From Bacteroidales bacterium (GTDB lineage Bacteria; Bacteroidota; Bacteroidia; Bacteroidales; UBA3824), in NCBI GenBank assembly GCA_017651345.1, contig JAGCDD010000369.1, positions 1-60,922 of the forward strand: a DNA stretch of 60,922 bases, written 5' to 3'. Positions 44,390 to 52,784 of this stretch are shown in pieces. Position 1 is the stretch's first letter. Every line of letters starts with the position of its first letter. Under the pieces are notes generated by a model, which saw only the letters and a program-made list of their open reading frames with translations, was not told the DNA's origin and searched no databases. Position numbers and translations under genes: made by a program.

Positions 44390-44887
44390 ATGAAAGCATC
44401 ACAACTGATTATTTTATTTGCCGTAATGTGCATTGCGGCAGTATCTTGCAAAAAAGAAGAACTGCAAATCGACAAAGATACCGACGTTATAAAATCGTAT
44501 CTCAACGAACACAACATCAACGCAGTGGATATCGACCACGTTTTTTATGTAGAAAATGTTGTAGGTACAGGTGAACAATGTGAAATGGGCGACACTGTGT
44601 TTATCAAATATTCTTACAAGTCGCTCAAAGACCCTAACAAAGTATTAGTAAATCAATTAGACATTGCCGAACAGATTTTTCTACCATATTCTCGCACATC
44701 GAGTTCAAGCATACTTTATGGATTGCAAATTGGTTTGCCCACAATGAAAGAGGGAGGAAAAACCACATTTTACATTCCTGCCTCGTATGCATTTGGTCGT
44801 GATTCAATTGCTAATGGCGAAACCTATGCAAACCTTATCTTCGACGTAGAACTCTGCGAAATTTACCATCGAGACAAACGCCACTAA
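44390..44887 (+). CDS. FKBP-type peptidyl-prolyl isomerase lipoprotein
   Basis: 165 aa, lipobox AAVSC (Cys20). The FKBP fold is shown by MGDTVFIKYSYKSL, ILYGLQIGLPTMKEGGKTTF, then YIPASYAFG and the final strand LIFDVELCEI. Several active-site aromatic residues of classical FKBPs are recognisable (Y/F in SYAFG), though the VIxGW motif is replaced by LYGLQ, so catalytic strength is uncertain. FKBP lipoproteins of Bacteroidota (GldI is one) assist periplasmic folding. It is followed 23 bases later by mnmA. Confidence 0.87.
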   Translation: MKASQLIILFAVMCIAAVSCKKEELQIDKDTDVIKSYLNEHNINAVDIDHVFYVENVVGTGEQCEMGDTVFIKYSYKSLKDPNKVLVNQLDIAEQIFLPYSRTSSSSILYGLQIGLPTMKEGGKTTFYIPASYAFGRDSIANGETYANLIFDVELCEIYHRDKRH

Positions 44888-44910
44888 TTAGGTGCGAAAA
44901 ATTTTCTGAT

Positions 44911-46095
44911 ATGAAGAAAAAAGTGGTTATAGGCCTCAGCGGAGGTGTTGACAGTGCAGTGTCGGCTCTATTGCTAAAACAGCAGGGCTACGATGTGCAT
45001 GCTCTGTTTATGATCAATTGGAAAAATAGCTCAGTAACACTCTCAGGCGATTGCACTTGGGAAGAAGATCAGCTTGTGGCTCAGATGGTTGCCAAGCAAA
45101 TTGGTATTCCGTTGCATGTGGTTGACTCTTCAGAACGTTATATGAGCCACGTGGTAGACTATATGTTCAACGAATATAGCCGTGGTCGTACTCAAAACCC
45201 CGATGTACTCTGCAACCGCGAAATCAAGTTTGAAATTTTCAACCGTTACGCCCAAGAACTTGGAGCTGACTATGTTGCCACAGGTCATTACTGCCGTCGC
45301 GACGAGATAGTAGGTGCCGATGGTAAAACTTACAGTCGTTTGCTTGCAGGGTCTGACCCTAACAAAGACCAAAGCTATTTTCTTTGTCAAATGAGTCAAG
45401 AGCAATTAAAAAATGTGCTCTTTCCCATTGGCGATATCATTAAACCCGAAGTTAGGCGAATAGCAGCCGAAGCCAATCTTGCTTGCGCCAAACGCAAAGA
45501 TTCTCAAGGCATTTGCTTTGTGGGCAAGGTAGATTTGCCAGTTTTTCTTCAACAGAAACTAAAATCAAAAGAGGGCGATATTGTAGAAATCACCGACGAT
45601 GCTTATGTTTACCGCCGCCGTCACGACGACCCCAACGACCTTGAAGCTCTTGCAAAACCATACGTCTACACTCCCGACGATGGCTTTATCATAGCAAAAC
45701 ATATTGGTGCTCAATATTATACTATAGGTCAGAGAAAAGGTTTGAATATTGGCGGACACGAAAAGCCTGTTTACGTAATTGCCACCGATATTGAACGAAA
45801 CGTTATATACATAGGCATGGGCGACGAGCATCCTGGTCTGTTTCGCAAGGCTCTTTTTATCAACGAAGACGAAATTCACAACGTTCGTCCCGATCTTGCA
45901 TTAAAAAATGGCGAATCTCTCCGTTGCAAGGTGCGAATCCGTTATCGTCAACCGCTGCAAGATGCCGAAATTTTTAAAACCGAAAAGGGAATTTTTATAA
46001 AATTTGATGTTCCGCAAAAAAGTATCACCCCCGGACAATTCGCCGCTTGGTATCAAAACGACGAACTTATCGGATCGGGAGTAATAGCCTTTTAA
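44911..46095 (+). CDS. mnmA: tRNA-specific 2-thiouridylase MnmA
   Basis: 394 aa. PP-loop ATPase motif GLSGGVDSAVSALLLK, catalytic cysteines in NPDVLCNREIKFEIF and DSQGICFVGKVDLP, plus GADYVATGHYCRR and KDQSYFLCQMSQEQL, all standard for MnmA. It installs the 2-thio group at U34 of tRNA-Lys, -Glu and -Gln. Length is slightly above the usual (about 360), with an insertion after the FLQQKLKSKEGDIVEI segment. It is likely transcribed with the FKBP gene and ended by the hairpin at 46352-46382. Confidence 0.96.
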   Translation: MKKKVVIGLSGGVDSAVSALLLKQQGYDVHALFMINWKNSSVTLSGDCTWEEDQLVAQMVAKQIGIPLHVVDSSERYMSHVVDYMFNEYSRGRTQNPDVLCNREIKFEIFNRYAQELGADYVATGHYCRRDEIVGADGKTYSRLLAGSDPNKDQSYFLCQMSQEQLKNVLFPIGDIIKPEVRRIAAEANLACAKRKDSQGICFVGKVDLPVFLQQKLKSKEGDIVEITDDAYVYRRRHDDPNDLEALAKPYVYTPDDGFIIAKHIGAQYYTIGQRKGLNIGGHEKPVYVIATDIERNVIYIGMGDEHPGLFRKALFINEDEIHNVRPDLALKNGESLRCKVRIRYRQPLQDAEIFKTEKGIFIKFDVPQKSITPGQFAAWYQNDELIGSGVIAF

Positions 46096-46126
46096 AGCCA
46101 TTCTAAGGGCATTTATTTACCCAAAA

Positions 46127-46152
46127 TGTAACATCATCAAAATAATGTTACA
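46127..46152. repeat. Inverted repeat after mnmA
   Basis: TGTAACAT (46127-46134) and ATGTTACA (46145-46152) separated by 10 bases. A further GTAAC occurs about 20 bases on. There is no T-run on the plus side. It could be an operator-like site or a weak terminator read from the minus strand. Confidence 0.5.
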
Positions 46153-46293
46153 CGAATAATTGGGGTATGTAACGACCTTAGGAAACACAGGAAACAAAAG
46201 GCGGATTTATGAAACAAAAGAAAAATTTTCAACCTTGCAACATCAAAAAACACAATTGTAACAAAAATCTTAGGTCAACTACTTTTATCAATG

Positions 46294-46301
46294 TATATTT
46301 G
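46294..46301 (+). promoter_or_regulatory. Candidate promoter in the mnmA-kinase gap
   Basis: TATATTTG on the plus strand with no protein-coding gene downstream before the terminator at 46352-46382. A short non-coding transcript is possible. Confidence 0.45.
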
Positions 46302-46308
46302 CACATCG

Positions 46309-46388
46309 TTTAAAAGTATTGATTTAAGTATTAATAGGTTAGAGTAAAAGGAAAGCCGCCCGTAGTGATTACGCGCGGCTTTTTTAAT
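46309..46388 (+). ncRNA. Candidate small RNA ending in a strong terminator
   Basis: Predicted from layout only: a -7 element at 46294-46301, about 80 bases without a coding frame, then a long hairpin ending in TTTTTT. No known RNA family was recognised. The hairpin alone could simply serve mnmA and the convergent kinase gene. Confidence 0.3.
46352..46382. terminator. Bidirectional terminator between mnmA and the histidine kinase gene
   Basis: AAAGCCGC (46352-46359) pairs with GCGGCTTT (46375-46382). Inner CGTA/TACG continues the stem after one mismatch. T-runs occur on both strands, fitting two convergent genes. Confidence 0.8.
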
Positions 46389-46408
46389 AAACACAAACCC
46401 CATGATTT

Positions 46409-47998
46409 TTAAATCACAAAATAAAATACTGTCTTTTCTGTATTGCTCGATACGTGCAAACGGCTATTGTGAAGCGCAAGAAAACTATTGCAAAGTTGCA
46501 AACCAAGCCCTGTGCCTGTTTCGCCGTTTGTTCCTCGCGACGATGCCACTTCGTGAGCGTTTTCTATCTTAGATATTATTTGCGGAGGTATTACCACACC
46601 AGTATCCCAAACACTTATTTGATGTTGGTCGCCTTTTTCGGTTAGTTCTATACCCACAGAGCCTCCTTTGTTGCAAAATTTCACAGCATTCGATACCAAA
46701 TTGCGCAAAATTGTATAAATCATTGTTGCGTCGCCATTAATTACCGAGCCGCCCGACACTTTATTATATATAGTAATTTTTTTATTGTCGGCCATCAATC
46801 TTACAAGACTTATCACATTGTCTACCACATCGCTCAAGTCAAAATCAGAAACATTCATCTTGATACGACCTGTAACGCATTTAGAATAATCCAAAAGATT
46901 TACCAACAAATCGTATCCTCTCGATGCCGAATCGCGAAGTATGCGGGCATATTCAAGAGCATCGTTGTATCGTTGCTGTTTTATCACCCTGTCGAGCATT
47001 TCTGAAAAGCCTATGATGGCATTAAAAGGATTTCGTAGGTCGTGACCAATAATGCCCATCAATTTGGTGCGCTCTTCTATCTCGGCTTTTAAACGGAATT
47101 GGGTCTCTTTGTAAAGTGTTATATCCGAAATAGAACCAAAAATTTTAACAATTTCGCCATCGTTTCCTGTAATAGGGCTGCCTTTGATAGTAATCCATCG
47201 CTTTACTTGATCGATAGGGCGGATAATTTCCAAATCAATATCTACCTCATCTTTCTGAGATTCAATAAGGTTTGTAAAATACTTGTAAGCAATTACTTTA
47301 GATTCGCGCGTAAAGAGTCCAAGAAAACCAGAAAAATCGTTGCGATAACTATCGTCGATTCCGAGTATGGTTTTCACCTTGCGTGTGCAATTCCAAGTGC
47401 CCGACACAAAATCATAATCGTAGCAAGGACTATAAAGATTGTCTAAATACTCGTGAACACGCGAAAAATTAATTACGCTATTGATATAAAACGAACTGTG
47501 GTTCAGTTTTGGCGACCTGTTTTCGTAATATGTGCTTGCCCGCCTGAGTATTAGCGAACCTACCGCACAAGCCCATTTACCCAATCGTTTGAGAGTTTGT
47601 GGGTCGAATGTGTTTTCGCCATGAGGCGACAAGCAGGTGGTTTCAGCCATTTTAAAACCGTCGATAAACTCCACGGCTATTGTAGCTCCGTTATAAACGA
47701 TGGGTATGATAATCACCAGCGAACCATCGGCAAAAGAGGTCATCATCGCCTCTTTTAAACCTGCATCAATAAAATGCTTGCCAATTTGCCCAATGTATTG
47801 ATAAGTGCGGCGGAAACCGTTGTTGATTGGATGGCTAACCTTGCCCGACATCGACACTGCCACCAAATCACCTGTGGTGAAACTTGTAATCAGCAGCACA
47901 GAATCTGACGCTACCACTAACTGCAAATAATTGTCGGCAACTTCAGCAGCTTGCGTCACCGGCACTGTACTGTCGTAGGATACGCATCCGCCAAGCAT
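46409..47998 (-). CDS. PAS-containing histidine kinase, cytoplasmic
   Basis: 529 aa from the ATG at 47998 (MLGGCVSYDSTVPVTQAAEV); the frame upstream lacks an ATG and contains the promoter at 48058-48065. No membrane segment. An N-terminal sensory region of about 170 residues is GAF-like in outline. A PAS domain at about 200-305 ends in IKIFGSISDITLYKETQ-type sequence. HisKA (LMGIIGHDLRNPFNAIIGFS, phospho-His) is followed by HATPase with N box NLVSNAVKFC, a G1 box reading WDTGVVIPP (second Gly replaced by Val) and G2 GTGLGLQLC. No response regulator gene is adjacent, so it is an orphan kinase. Confidence 0.87.
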   Translation of the reverse strand: MLGGCVSYDSTVPVTQAAEVADNYLQLVVASDSVLLITSFTTGDLVAVSMSGKVSHPINNGFRRTYQYIGQIGKHFIDAGLKEAMMTSFADGSLVIIIPIVYNGATIAVEFIDGFKMAETTCLSPHGENTFDPQTLKRLGKWACAVGSLILRRASTYYENRSPKLNHSSFYINSVINFSRVHEYLDNLYSPCYDYDFVSGTWNCTRKVKTILGIDDSYRNDFSGFLGLFTRESKVIAYKYFTNLIESQKDEVDIDLEIIRPIDQVKRWITIKGSPITGNDGEIVKIFGSISDITLYKETQFRLKAEIEERTKLMGIIGHDLRNPFNAIIGFSEMLDRVIKQQRYNDALEYARILRDSASRGYDLLVNLLDYSKCVTGRIKMNVSDFDLSDVVDNVISLVRLMADNKKITIYNKVSGGSVINGDATMIYTILRNLVSNAVKFCNKGGSVGIELTEKGDQHQISVWDTGVVIPPQIISKIENAHEVASSRGTNGETGTGLGLQLCNSFLALHNSRLHVSSNTEKTVFYFVI

Positions 47999-48057
47999 TA
48001 TTGATCTGTCTGATATTTTATCGATTGAAACCACAGTTGATTTGTATCTTTGGTTCA

Positions 48058-48065
48058 CAAATATA
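48058..48065 (-). promoter_or_regulatory. Promoter of the histidine kinase gene
   Basis: TATATTTG about 60 bases upstream of the ATG at 47998. It is divergent from the pgk promoter. Confidence 0.6.
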
Positions 48066-48163
48066 AGAAAATATTTATTCGCCGTACACAAAAAAAGAGA
48101 AAAATTGCAAAAAAAATCGCACGAATTAACATATTTTTTGACGATTATTAAGGCAGAAATCTC

Positions 48164-48171
48164 TATATTTG
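48164..48171 (+). promoter_or_regulatory. Promoter of pgk
   Basis: TATATTTG 46 bases upstream of the ATG. TTTG lies 23 bases upstream of it, slightly wider than usual. Confidence 0.6.
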
Positions 48172-48217
48172 CAAAAATTATACACGATATTATTTAACAC
48201 ATTAAAACAATATAATA

Positions 48218-49468
48218 ATGCAAAAAATTGACAATTACAATTTCAAAGGCAAAAAAGTTATTGTTCGTGTTGACTTTAACGTTCCTTTGAACAAAGAGAC
48301 TCACGAAGTTTCGGACGACACTCGTATCCGCGGTGCCCTCCCCACAATCAAGAAAATTATCGAAGACGGCGGCTGCGCTATCCTTATGAGCCACATGGGT
48401 CGTCCTAAAAAGAACCCCGATCCTCAATTCTCGCTCAAACAGATTATCCCCGCTATCGAAAAATATCTCGGACCTATCAAGTTTGCTGCCGACTGCGCTA
48501 ACGCTGATGCCGAGGCTAAAGCTTTGAAAAACGGCGAAATCCTCCTTCTCGAAAACCTCCGTTTCTACGCTGAGGAAGAGGGCAAACCCAGAGGCATCGA
48601 AAAAGACGATCCCGCTTACGACGCCGCTAAAAAAGAATTAAAAACCAAACAAGCCGACTTTGCAAAAAAACTCGCTTCTTACGCTGACGTTTATGTAAAC
48701 GACGCTTTCGGTACAGCTCACCGCAAACACGCTTCTACAGCCGTTATCGCCGACAGCTTTACTGAAGAGAACAAAATGTTCGGTTTCCTCATCAACAAGG
48801 AGCTCGAAGCTATGGACAAAGTTCTCAACGATTCTCAGAAACCTTTCACAGCTATCATGGGTGGTGCAAAAGTTTCTGATAAAATCAACGTTATTAAAAA
48901 CCTTCTCGACCGTGTACAAAACCTCATCATCGGTGGCGGTATGACCTACACATTCATCAAAGCTATGGGTGGTCAAATCGGTGCTTCGCTCTGCGAGGCA
49001 GACAAACTCGATATGGCTAAAGAAATCCTCGACCTTGCTAAGGCTAAAGGTGTTAAGGTATATCTTCCTATCGACGCTGTTAACGCCGACAAGTTCGACG
49101 CTAATGCCAACACAAACGTTTCTGACGTTGACAAAACTCCCGAAGGCTGGATGGGTCTCGACATTGCCGACAAATCTATCGCTAAATTTGAGGAAGTTAT
49201 CACATCGTCTAAAACTGTTATCTGGAACGGACCTATGGGCGTATTCGAAATGGATAAATTTGCCAAAGGTACTTCAGCTATCGCAAAAGCAGTGGCTAAA
49301 GCTACAGCTAACGGCGCATTCACCCTCATCGGTGGTGGCGACTCGGTAGCAGCTATCAACAAAAACGGTCTTGCCGACAAAGTAAGCTACGTTTCTACTG
49401 GTGGCGGCGCAATGCTCGAATACATGGAAGGCAAACAATTGCCCGGCATTGTAGCTATTCGCGGATAA
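48218..49468 (+). CDS. pgk: Phosphoglycerate kinase
   Basis: 416 aa glycolytic enzyme converting 1,3-bisphosphoglycerate and ADP to 3-phosphoglycerate and ATP. Signature [13 protein letters not shown] at the start, [48 protein letters not shown], the nucleotide site [12 protein letters not shown] and the closing [11 protein letters not shown]. The family's usual length is 390-417. Codon use is strongly biased (CTC for Leu, GCT for Ala, AAA for Lys) compared with its neighbours, as expected of a highly expressed gene. Own promoter and terminator. Confidence 0.98.
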   Translation: MQKIDNYNFKGKKVIVRVDFNVPLNKETHEVSDDTRIRGALPTIKKIIEDGGCAILMSHMGRPKKNPDPQFSLKQIIPAIEKYLGPIKFAADCANADAEAKALKNGEILLLENLRFYAEEEGKPRGIEKDDPAYDAAKKELKTKQADFAKKLASYADVYVNDAFGTAHRKHASTAVIADSFTEENKMFGFLINKELEAMDKVLNDSQKPFTAIMGGAKVSDKINVIKNLLDRVQNLIIGGGMTYTFIKAMGGQIGASLCEADKLDMAKEILDLAKAKGVKVYLPIDAVNADKFDANANTNVSDVDKTPEGWMGLDIADKSIAKFEEVITSSKTVIWNGPMGVFEMDKFAKGTSAIAKAVAKATANGAFTLIGGGDSVAAINKNGLADKVSYVSTGGGAMLEYMEGKQLPGIVAIRG

Positions 49469-49497
49469 TAATAATAAATTTGAATAGTTTTAATTTT

Positions 49498-49526
49498 GGG
49501 AGTGCAGAAATGCGCTCCCTTTTTTT
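49498..49526 (+). terminator. Terminator of pgk
   Basis: GGGAGTGC (49498-49505) pairs with GCGCTCCC (49512-49519) including one G-U pair, followed by a run of seven T. It overlaps the very end of the convergent porT gene. Confidence 0.8.
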
Positions 49527-50229
49527 ATCCCTCAAAATGCAACGAAATCACAAACGCGTTGCTCTTTAAGTCTTTGATACACTGTGTATATTTGGTATCA
49601 TCGTATTCTAAGCAATTGTTGATTCCTTTGCTGTATTTCAACTCAATCGAAAACTTGAAATAAGGCAAATAAAAGTCAAAACCTCCACCCCACTCTACGC
49701 AAGGGTCGATCTTTTTCAATTTTACCGACAATTCACCCTCCTTTGGCTTGCCAGCTGTAAGGTCGTATCTAAAATTTCCGCCCGCTATAACGTATGGTGC
49801 AAAATTGTGCATGCGCTCGGCACGGTATTTAAACTGAACAGGAAATTCCAATAGAGTGCTGTTTACACTAATAGTCTCGTTAGAAATAGTTTTTTGCGAT
49901 TCTTCGGGATAATAATAATATATCAAATCGCGCTGATTAAACGAAAGGTCAAACAAAGCACGAAAATCAAAATACTTATTTAGTCGCAAATTGGCAATAG
50001 GACCAACATGAAATCCTGTATATTTTTTAGCTTCAACGCCATAAATATCAGTACGTTGATAAAAATCATCGCATTGAGTAACGCCAAAAGTCATAGAGTT
50101 AACTCCAACCGAAAATCCAAAATGGACGAGCTTGTTGTTGTAATCTGGTAAGTTTTTCATGCTACGCTGCGCAGATGCAGATAGCGACATCATCAAAATA
50201 AAAATCGGTAATATATAAAGGTGTTTCAT
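49525..50229 (-). CDS. porT: Outer-membrane beta-barrel protein PorT
   Basis: 234 aa with a signal peptide (MKHLYILPIFILMMSLSASA). Alternating hydrophobic strands end in FVISLHFEG, a typical outer-membrane closing strand. PorT-like features are LVHFGFSVGVNSMTFGV near the start, TGFHVGPIANLRLNKYFDFR and LLEFPVQFKYRAERM. PorT is a type IX secretion component in Porphyromonas. Its position directly downstream of ubiE, the usual partner in Bacteroidota, supports the call. A generic PorT-family porin is the fallback. Confidence 0.82.
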   Translation of the reverse strand: MKHLYILPIFILMMSLSASAQRSMKNLPDYNNKLVHFGFSVGVNSMTFGVTQCDDFYQRTDIYGVEAKKYTGFHVGPIANLRLNKYFDFRALFDLSFNQRDLIYYYYPEESQKTISNETISVNSTLLEFPVQFKYRAERMHNFAPYVIAGGNFRYDLTAGKPKEGELSVKLKKIDPCVEWGGGFDFYLPYFKFSIELKYSKGINNCLEYDDTKYTQCIKDLKSNAFVISLHFEG

Positions 50230-50310
50230 TTTCGTAAATTTTCAACCATTTATATATTAAACAGAAGATTACAAAAAATATTTTGCTATCGCCCTTAATT
50301 TTTACAAAAA

Positions 50311-51036
50311 CTATTTCTCGCCCCAATAGATAGCAGCAATTCCGCAACTAAGCCATTTGAGTTTTGTGTTTTTGAATCCGCAATCAGTCATAATGTCTAC
50401 AAAACGTTGACCGTAAGGAAAATTATCCACACTATTGGGCAAATAGGTGTATGCGCTGCGGTCTTTGGATACAAGACGTCCCGCCATAGGAAGTACTTTG
50501 TGAAAATAAAAACCGTACAAACCTTTGATTAAAGGATTCGAAGGTTCGCTAAGTTCCAATACCACAAGTCGTCCAGAGGGTTTTAGCACACGGTGTATTT
50601 CGCGCAATCCAGCAGGAATATCGGCAAAGTTTCTTACACCAAAACCCACAGTAACAGAGTCAAAATAGTTATCGTCGAAAGGCATATCAAGCGAATCGGC
50701 TTTCATAAACTTGATACGGTTTTCAAAATTCTGCTTTTTTGCTTTCTCGATAGCCACATTAAGCATGTTTTGCGAAATATCAATGCCAATAATTTCTTGA
50801 GCATTAGTGCGTTTGGCTTCTAAAATAGTAAAGTCGCCCGTACCTGCGGCTATGTCCAATAGTTTTTGAGGATTGTTTCGCGAGGCTATTTTGATTGCCT
50901 TGCGTCGCCAAATTTTATCAATTCCTACAGTAAGTGAGTGGTTTAGCAAATCGTATTTAGGAGCAATATTGTCGAACATTTCTTCCACTTGTTCGCGTTT
51001 GCTCTTGTCGCTGTCGGCGTATGGTCTTACTTCCAT
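50311..51036 (-). CDS. ubiE: Demethylmenaquinone methyltransferase UbiE/MenG
   Basis: 241 aa. MFDNIAPKYDLLNHSLTVGI at the start, SAM motif LLDIAAGTGDFTILEAKR, GVRNFADIPAGLREIHRVLK and ELSEPSNPLIKGLYGFYF are the UbiE/COQ5 signature. It methylates demethylmenaquinone in the last step of menaquinone synthesis; ubiquinone activity is not expected in this phylum. It starts two bases after the stop of the secreted protein gene upstream and is followed by porT. Confidence 0.95.
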   Translation of the reverse strand: MEVRPYADSDKSKREQVEEMFDNIAPKYDLLNHSLTVGIDKIWRRKAIKIASRNNPQKLLDIAAGTGDFTILEAKRTNAQEIIGIDISQNMLNVAIEKAKKQNFENRIKFMKADSLDMPFDDNYFDSVTVGFGVRNFADIPAGLREIHRVLKPSGRLVVLELSEPSNPLIKGLYGFYFHKVLPMAGRLVSKDRSAYTYLPNSVDNFPYGQRFVDIMTDCGFKNTKLKWLSCGIAAIYWGEK

Positions 51037-51038
51037 TT

Positions 51039-51668
51039 TTAGTAATAGAGAAAATCGATTTCGCCGTCCATCAGGCGCATACCGATTGTTTCAAACATAT
51101 TTTTATCGTAAATAATTTTATTGATGTCAATTTTAGAAAACTGAATTTTGCGCATGTCGGTATCTTTTGAGTTGCCCTCACCATCGCGGACTATATAGCC
51201 CCACGGTTTGCCGTTGTCGCCAAACACCATGCGTTTTTCTTCAAAGGTAAAATTGTAACCTACCTCTTCTAAGGGATTATCTAAGTCGAACTCTTTGGTA
51301 TAATAAGAGTGGATTGTTAGCAATAATTTGTGATTATAGAAAAAGTAAACGGTTTTATCCTCGTTTTTTTGTCCGTAAATATTGCCGGTGTAATGCTCAA
51401 ACATTGCATAATCACCTTTTTCTTTGCTGCGGAGAAACTTAAAGTCGTGAGTGTTTTCGAGCAAAAATGTATCGCAGGTTTCTTCGTCAAAATAAAAATT
51501 ATCGCCAAAACTTACAAGCTCGGTTTTTTCATAATTAACATTTTTTAACTGCTTATCAAACACAGAGATAATAGAATCAGACTTAGCAAGAATCTCGTAC
51601 GATTCTTGTGCCAAGACTGATGCGCATGTCCACATGGCAAAGAGGGCTATTACAAATAACTTTTTCAT
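51039..51668 (-). CDS. Uncharacterised exported protein
   Basis: 209 aa, signal peptide MKKLFVIALFAMWTCASVLA. The mature part has alternating beta-type sequence (TVYFFYNHKLLLTIHSYYTK) and many acidic and aromatic residues; no domain recognised. The Cys in the signal peptide is not followed by a lipobox context. It is the first gene of a set with ubiE (two-base gap) and porT, so a role in the envelope is likely but unproven. Confidence 0.7.
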   Translation of the reverse strand: MKKLFVIALFAMWTCASVLAQESYEILAKSDSIISVFDKQLKNVNYEKTELVSFGDNFYFDEETCDTFLLENTHDFKFLRSKEKGDYAMFEHYTGNIYGQKNEDKTVYFFYNHKLLLTIHSYYTKEFDLDNPLEEVGYNFTFEEKRMVFGDNGKPWGYIVRDGEGNSKDTDMRKIQFSKIDINKIIYDKNMFETIGMRLMDGEIDFLYY

Positions 51669-51701
51669 GGTACGTTTGAAATTAAATCTATCATTTACAT
51701 T

Positions 51702-52775
51702 TTATCCTTGTTTAACGGCATTTTTCCAAATCTGTTCCATATCTTTATCAGTTCCAAACTGCTGATCAGAATAGAGCGCACCTTTTTGCTCAATATCAAA
51801 TGTGCGTTGCTTAACTTCAAAGTTCTTCTGTTCAGGGTCTTGCATTTGTCCGGGACGTATTTCTGGACCTTTTTCTTCTACCTTTTCGGGTTCAACTTCG
51901 CGAGTAATACCAAAACGACGGTTGCGCAATATCATACGCAGCAATGTTATCACATACTCTAAGTTTACAGCCACAGCCTTAGGACCCGGCAGCGATGGTA
52001 TCTCGTTGATTACCGAGATGTTTTCGCCCGAAACGTTTGCCACATTAAACACTCTTCCGCCGCCCACAGGCTGTTCAGGATTATCTATAAATGTGTGCTC
52101 TATTTCGCGCATATCGTTGCGTATCGAGGTGATGTCGGTAAAATAAAACTCGTTGGTAGAAATAGCTGTCATTGTGTTGGTTAGCCAATTGTAATTACAC
52201 TTAAACAGACTGATATAATGTGTGGTAAGCACCAAAATCTGCACCCTCCACAGCGAAAACAGATATGTTCCGTCGGAATTTGCCTGACGACAAATGTTTG
52301 AGGGGTCAACTCCCGGAGTTTCCCAATACACCGGCACGGGAATTATGATAAAGTTTTCGGGCTTAACATCGCTCATATTAAGTCCAAGGGTGGTTATCGA
52401 CTTGGGTTTAACATTCTCTTTTAAATCTTTTATCAGCCATGCTATCATCTGCTCTTCTTTTGGACGCATTGCAAAAAGTTTCTTGGTATTTAAATAAGGT
52501 ATAATAAACCTATAAAAATGCCAAAAGGCAAATACAAAGCACGATAAACTTACAATTACTGTAGGAATTGCGTTTTTGAGATAAAAAATCATTACCAAAC
52601 CCAAGAAAGCACCTATGTATGTGAGTATTGCGTGCCCCGAAAGTAGCGACGGAAACTCCACATGGTTGATTTTAAAATAATTTTCAATCAAAAGTCGGCG
52701 GTCTTCTTCGCTGAGTTCGTGCTCGGCAAAGGGGTTGCGGTTGTTTGGGTTATCTTGTTTTCTTTGTTCTTCCAT
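51702..52775 (-). CDS. Uncharacterised membrane protein
   Basis: 357 aa. A charged cytoplasmic N-terminus of about 45 residues is followed by two adjacent membrane helices (about 45-65 and 70-90). A soluble domain of about 230 residues follows with WRVQILVLTTHYISLFKC and FNVANVSGENISVINEIPSL. The last 60 residues are charged and probably disordered (KVEEKGPEIRPGQM, QGALYSDQQFG). No family recognised. It lies nine bases downstream of the M14 peptidase gene. Confidence 0.7.
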   Translation of the reverse strand: MEEQRKQDNPNNRNPFAEHELSEEDRRLLIENYFKINHVEFPSLLSGHAILTYIGAFLGLVMIFYLKNAIPTVIVSLSCFVFAFWHFYRFIIPYLNTKKLFAMRPKEEQMIAWLIKDLKENVKPKSITTLGLNMSDVKPENFIIIPVPVYWETPGVDPSNICRQANSDGTYLFSLWRVQILVLTTHYISLFKCNYNWLTNTMTAISTNEFYFTDITSIRNDMREIEHTFIDNPEQPVGGGRVFNVANVSGENISVINEIPSLPGPKAVAVNLEYVITLLRMILRNRRFGITREVEPEKVEEKGPEIRPGQMQDPEQKNFEVKQRTFDIEQKGALYSDQQFGTDKDMEQIWKNAVKQG

Positions 52776-52784
52776 AATGCACTG

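Noticed and set aside
46210-46314. A 34-codon plus-strand frame in the mnmA-kinase gap
   Set aside because: Lys/Asn-rich with no family, it runs through the candidate promoter at 46294-46301. Chance frames of this size are common in AT-rich DNA.
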